Of a stretch of 45,545 bases of DNA, positions 44,221 to 45,545 are shown one piece after another. Every line of letters begins with the position of its first letter. Within the stretch, counting starts at the first letter, position 1. The translations under genes were made by a program, and so were the position numbers. This stretch comes from an uncultured Porphyromonadaceae bacterium (GTDB lineage Bacteria; Bacteroidota; Bacteroidia; Bacteroidales; Coprobacteraceae), in assembly GCA_900545915.1 (NCBI GenBank), contig URAV01000031.1, positions 1-45,545 on the forward strand, read 5' to 3'. The notes under the pieces are model-generated. The model was not told the origin of the DNA and ran no database searches. It was given only the letters and a program-made list of their open reading frames with translations.

Positions 44221-45132
44221 TCATATATTTATATGCAAACCTTCTTTGGCGAGGATCGTATTGGGAAAAATCTGTTCAGCTTCTTTCAGGAAAATCGAAT
44301 CTTCTTCGTACCGTGCAGAGAAATGACCTAAAAGCAGTTTTTTAACATGGGCTTTCTGAGCTATTGTAGCGGCCTGGATAGCTGTAGAATGGAAAGTTTC
44401 TTTAGCCCGGACTTTATTATCTTCGGCGAAAGTCGCTTCGTGATATAGCAGGTCTACCCCTTCGATCATGGGAATCAGTTTTTCCAGATAGGTAGTGTCT
44501 GAACAATAAGCGTAGCGTGATATCGGATCGGCCGAGCGTGTCAGCCTTTCGTTCGGGATAATCGTTCCCTCCGGTGTGATAAAATCAGCACCTGATTTAA
44601 TTCCGGCAAGTTCTTTAATCGGAATATTGTAAAACTTCACCATATCACCGATCAGATGTCTTTGTTTCTCTTTTTCTTCAAATAAAAAACCGCAAGACTG
44701 TATACGGTGTTTTAGCGGTAGAGAGGAGACGCGCATAGTGCGGTCTTCATAGATTACTTCATATTTTCTTGGTAAGGGTTCGAATCGTACTTCAAACGGG
44801 AGTTCTCGGCAAAAAAAATCGAGATGAGGTCTGAATATCCTTTCGGCTTCGGAGTTTATATGTATAACAAGCTCTCCGGTACGTCCCAATATGCCCAGTG
44901 TAGAGATTAATCCTATCAGTCCGAAACAGTGATCTCCGTGTAAATGTGAGATAAATATATGGTGTAGTCTGCTGAATTTCAGTTTGTTTCTTCTGAATTG
45001 TAGTTGAGCTCCTTCTCCGCAATCTATCATAAAAAGTTTTTCCCCATAACTCAATACCTGAGAGCTGGGATAATGACGGGTAGTAGGCATCGCTGATCCG
45101 CAACCTAAAATCGTTAACTCGAAATTTTTCAT
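44221..45132 (-). CDS. rnz: Ribonuclease Z
   Basis: Zinc-dependent tRNA 3-prime endonuclease of the metallo-beta-lactamase fold. The 303-residue protein has FISHLHGDHCFGL (zinc motif HxHxDH), GCGSAMPTTRHYPSS at the N-terminus, the exosite region and the later ligands in YCSDTTYLE, LYHEATF and LLLGHFSARY. It is full length for the short RNase Z form. It is transcribed alone; its leader holds interleaved inverted repeats. Confidence 0.95.
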   Translation of the reverse strand: MKNFELTILGCGSAMPTTRHYPSSQVLSYGEKLFMIDCGEGAQLQFRRNKLKFSRLHHIFISHLHGDHCFGLIGLISTLGILGRTGELVIHINSEAERIFRPHLDFFCRELPFEVRFEPLPRKYEVIYEDRTMRVSSLPLKHRIQSCGFLFEEKEKQRHLIGDMVKFYNIPIKELAGIKSGADFITPEGTIIPNERLTRSADPISRYAYCSDTTYLEKLIPMIEGVDLLYHEATFAEDNKVRAKETFHSTAIQAATIAQKAHVKKLLLGHFSARYEEDSIFLKEAEQIFPNTILAKEGLHINI

Positions 45133-45150
45133 AATGTAATCCGGATTTGA

Positions 45151-45196
45151 ACTCCAGACAAAAAACGTTTCGGAAAAATTCTGGAGTCGTTTTTTG
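45151..45196. promoter_or_regulatory. Interleaved inverted repeats in the rnz leader
   Basis: Plus-strand order: ACTCCAGA (45151-45158), CAAAAAACG (45159-45167), 12 bases, TCTGGAGT (45180-45187), CGTTTTTTG (45188-45196). The first pairs with the third and the second with the fourth, so only one hairpin can form at a time. On the plus strand the GC-richer hairpin is followed by CGTTTTTT and looks like a terminator; on the minus strand both lie in the rnz leader. Confidence 0.5.
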
Positions 45197-45209
45197 CTGT
45201 TTATGCAAA

Positions 45210-45217
45210 CAAATATA
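45210..45217 (-). promoter_or_regulatory. Possible -7 element of rnz
   Basis: TATATTTG on the minus strand fits TAnnTTTG and puts the start of transcription near 45203, just before the interleaved repeats. No TTG at -33. Confidence 0.45.
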
Positions 45218-45300
45218 TAGATTTCAACCGAAAAAATATCGGATTTGTTTAGATTTTATGGAGACTTGTTTAAAGCTTTTTAAATTTTCCACTAAAAATT

Positions 45301-45437
45301 AGAACCTGTCGTCTAAATTTTACTCGAGTTAGATTTGAGATCTTCTTTTGAGGATGTCTTGTTGTTTTCATTCGTCAGATAGTCGACTATGTATGTTCCT
45401 TGTTGGAACTGAAAAATGTTTTCGAAAACAGTTCTTA
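45301..45437 (+). repeat. Dispersed TIR repeat, copy O (near full length)
   Basis: AGAACCTGTCGTCTAAATTTTACTCGAG at the left (with a 3-base insertion), internal blocks TTTGAGGATGTCTTGTTG and TCGTCAGATAGTCGACTA, and right end GAAAACAGTTCTTA. About 137 bp. Confidence 0.65.
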
Positions 45438-45545
45438 GAAAATGTCTGTATAAAAATTAGATAACCCTTTGATTTTGCTTTGTGTATATTATTCGGTGAG
45501 TATAAAAGTAACACATAAAAGAAAGAATAATAAAGTTGCCCCCCC
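45438..45545. other. AT-rich window end, no gene seen
   Basis: About 108 bases with no open frame of note, ending in a run of seven C, which may be a contig end effect. Confidence 0.4.

Noticed and set aside
44761..44800. GGGTTCGAATCG resembles a tRNA T-loop
   Set aside because: It lies inside the rnz coding region and no acceptor, D or anticodon stems can be placed around it.
45151..45196. H-type pseudoknot in the rnz leader
   Set aside because: Neighbouring arms have no bases between them, so both stems could hardly form together; alternative hairpins are more plausible.
45539..45545. C run at the window end as a phase-variable tract
   Set aside because: It is cut by the window edge, is not in a recognised gene or promoter, and may be a contig-end artefact.

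Overview
The window reads as chromosomal DNA of a gut-type Bacteroidales bacterium; I cannot name the genus. This rests on low-to-moderate GC, several promoter-like sites of the Bacteroidetes type (TTG, 19-21 bp, TAnnTTTG), lipoprotein signals with acidic residues after the Cys, and family content (GH38 and GH99-like hydrolases, DUF4136, PepSY-like lipoprotein, a DUF3244/sorting-domain-like remnant). I see no tRNA, rRNA, CRISPR array, prophage or intact insertion sequence. Most of it is housekeeping DNA.

Layout. 1-3.6 kb: secreted GH38 mannosidase (-). 4.1-5.4 kb: gdhA (+) with a very long terminator stem. 5.5-9.0 kb: carB (-) with its own promoter and a roughly 200-nt leader that holds a 36-codon ORF ending on an intrinsic-terminator hairpin. 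9.0-13.0 kb: M23/LysM peptidase, then recG and ispD (all -). 13.2-17.5 kb: DUF4136 lipoprotein, small beta-barrel protein, flavodoxin-like reductase and two paralogous alpha/beta hydrolases (all +). 17.6-24.2 kb: beta-helix protein, GlsB-type membrane protein, sbcC and sbcD (all -). 24.3-27.5 kb: gene remnant, dsbD-type reductase and PepSY-like lipoprotein (+). 27.5-28.9 kb: folA and thyA (-). 29.3-35.0 kb: five-gene MacAB-TolC-like export operon (+). 35.0-37.6 kb: rsgA, frr, pyrH (-). 37.7-40.1 kb: TPR protein (+) convergent with birA, mmcQ-like and yraN (-). 40.3-42.5 kb: SIMPL protein, tadA, MTA/SAH nucleosidase and a small orphan (+). 42.7-44.0 kb: secreted GH99-like protein (+). 44.2-45.1 kb: rnz (-).

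Two things stand out. First, the carB leader looks like a translation-coupled transcription attenuator, analogous in layout to the enterobacterial pyrBI leader. Second, at least 16 copies or remnants of one intergenic repeat are scattered through the window. The repeat has inverted ends close to AGAGCCTGTCTAAATTTT, often flanked by TA. Full copies are about 150-175 bp and internally deleted ones 40-60 bp, which resembles a MITE family. One copy supplies the stop codon of a gene.

Functional links: carB, pyrH, thyA and folA belong to pyrimidine/folate metabolism; recG and sbcCD to DNA repair; pyrH-frr-rsgA to nucleotide supply and ribosome recycling/assembly. The ABC operon forms one envelope-spanning export machine.
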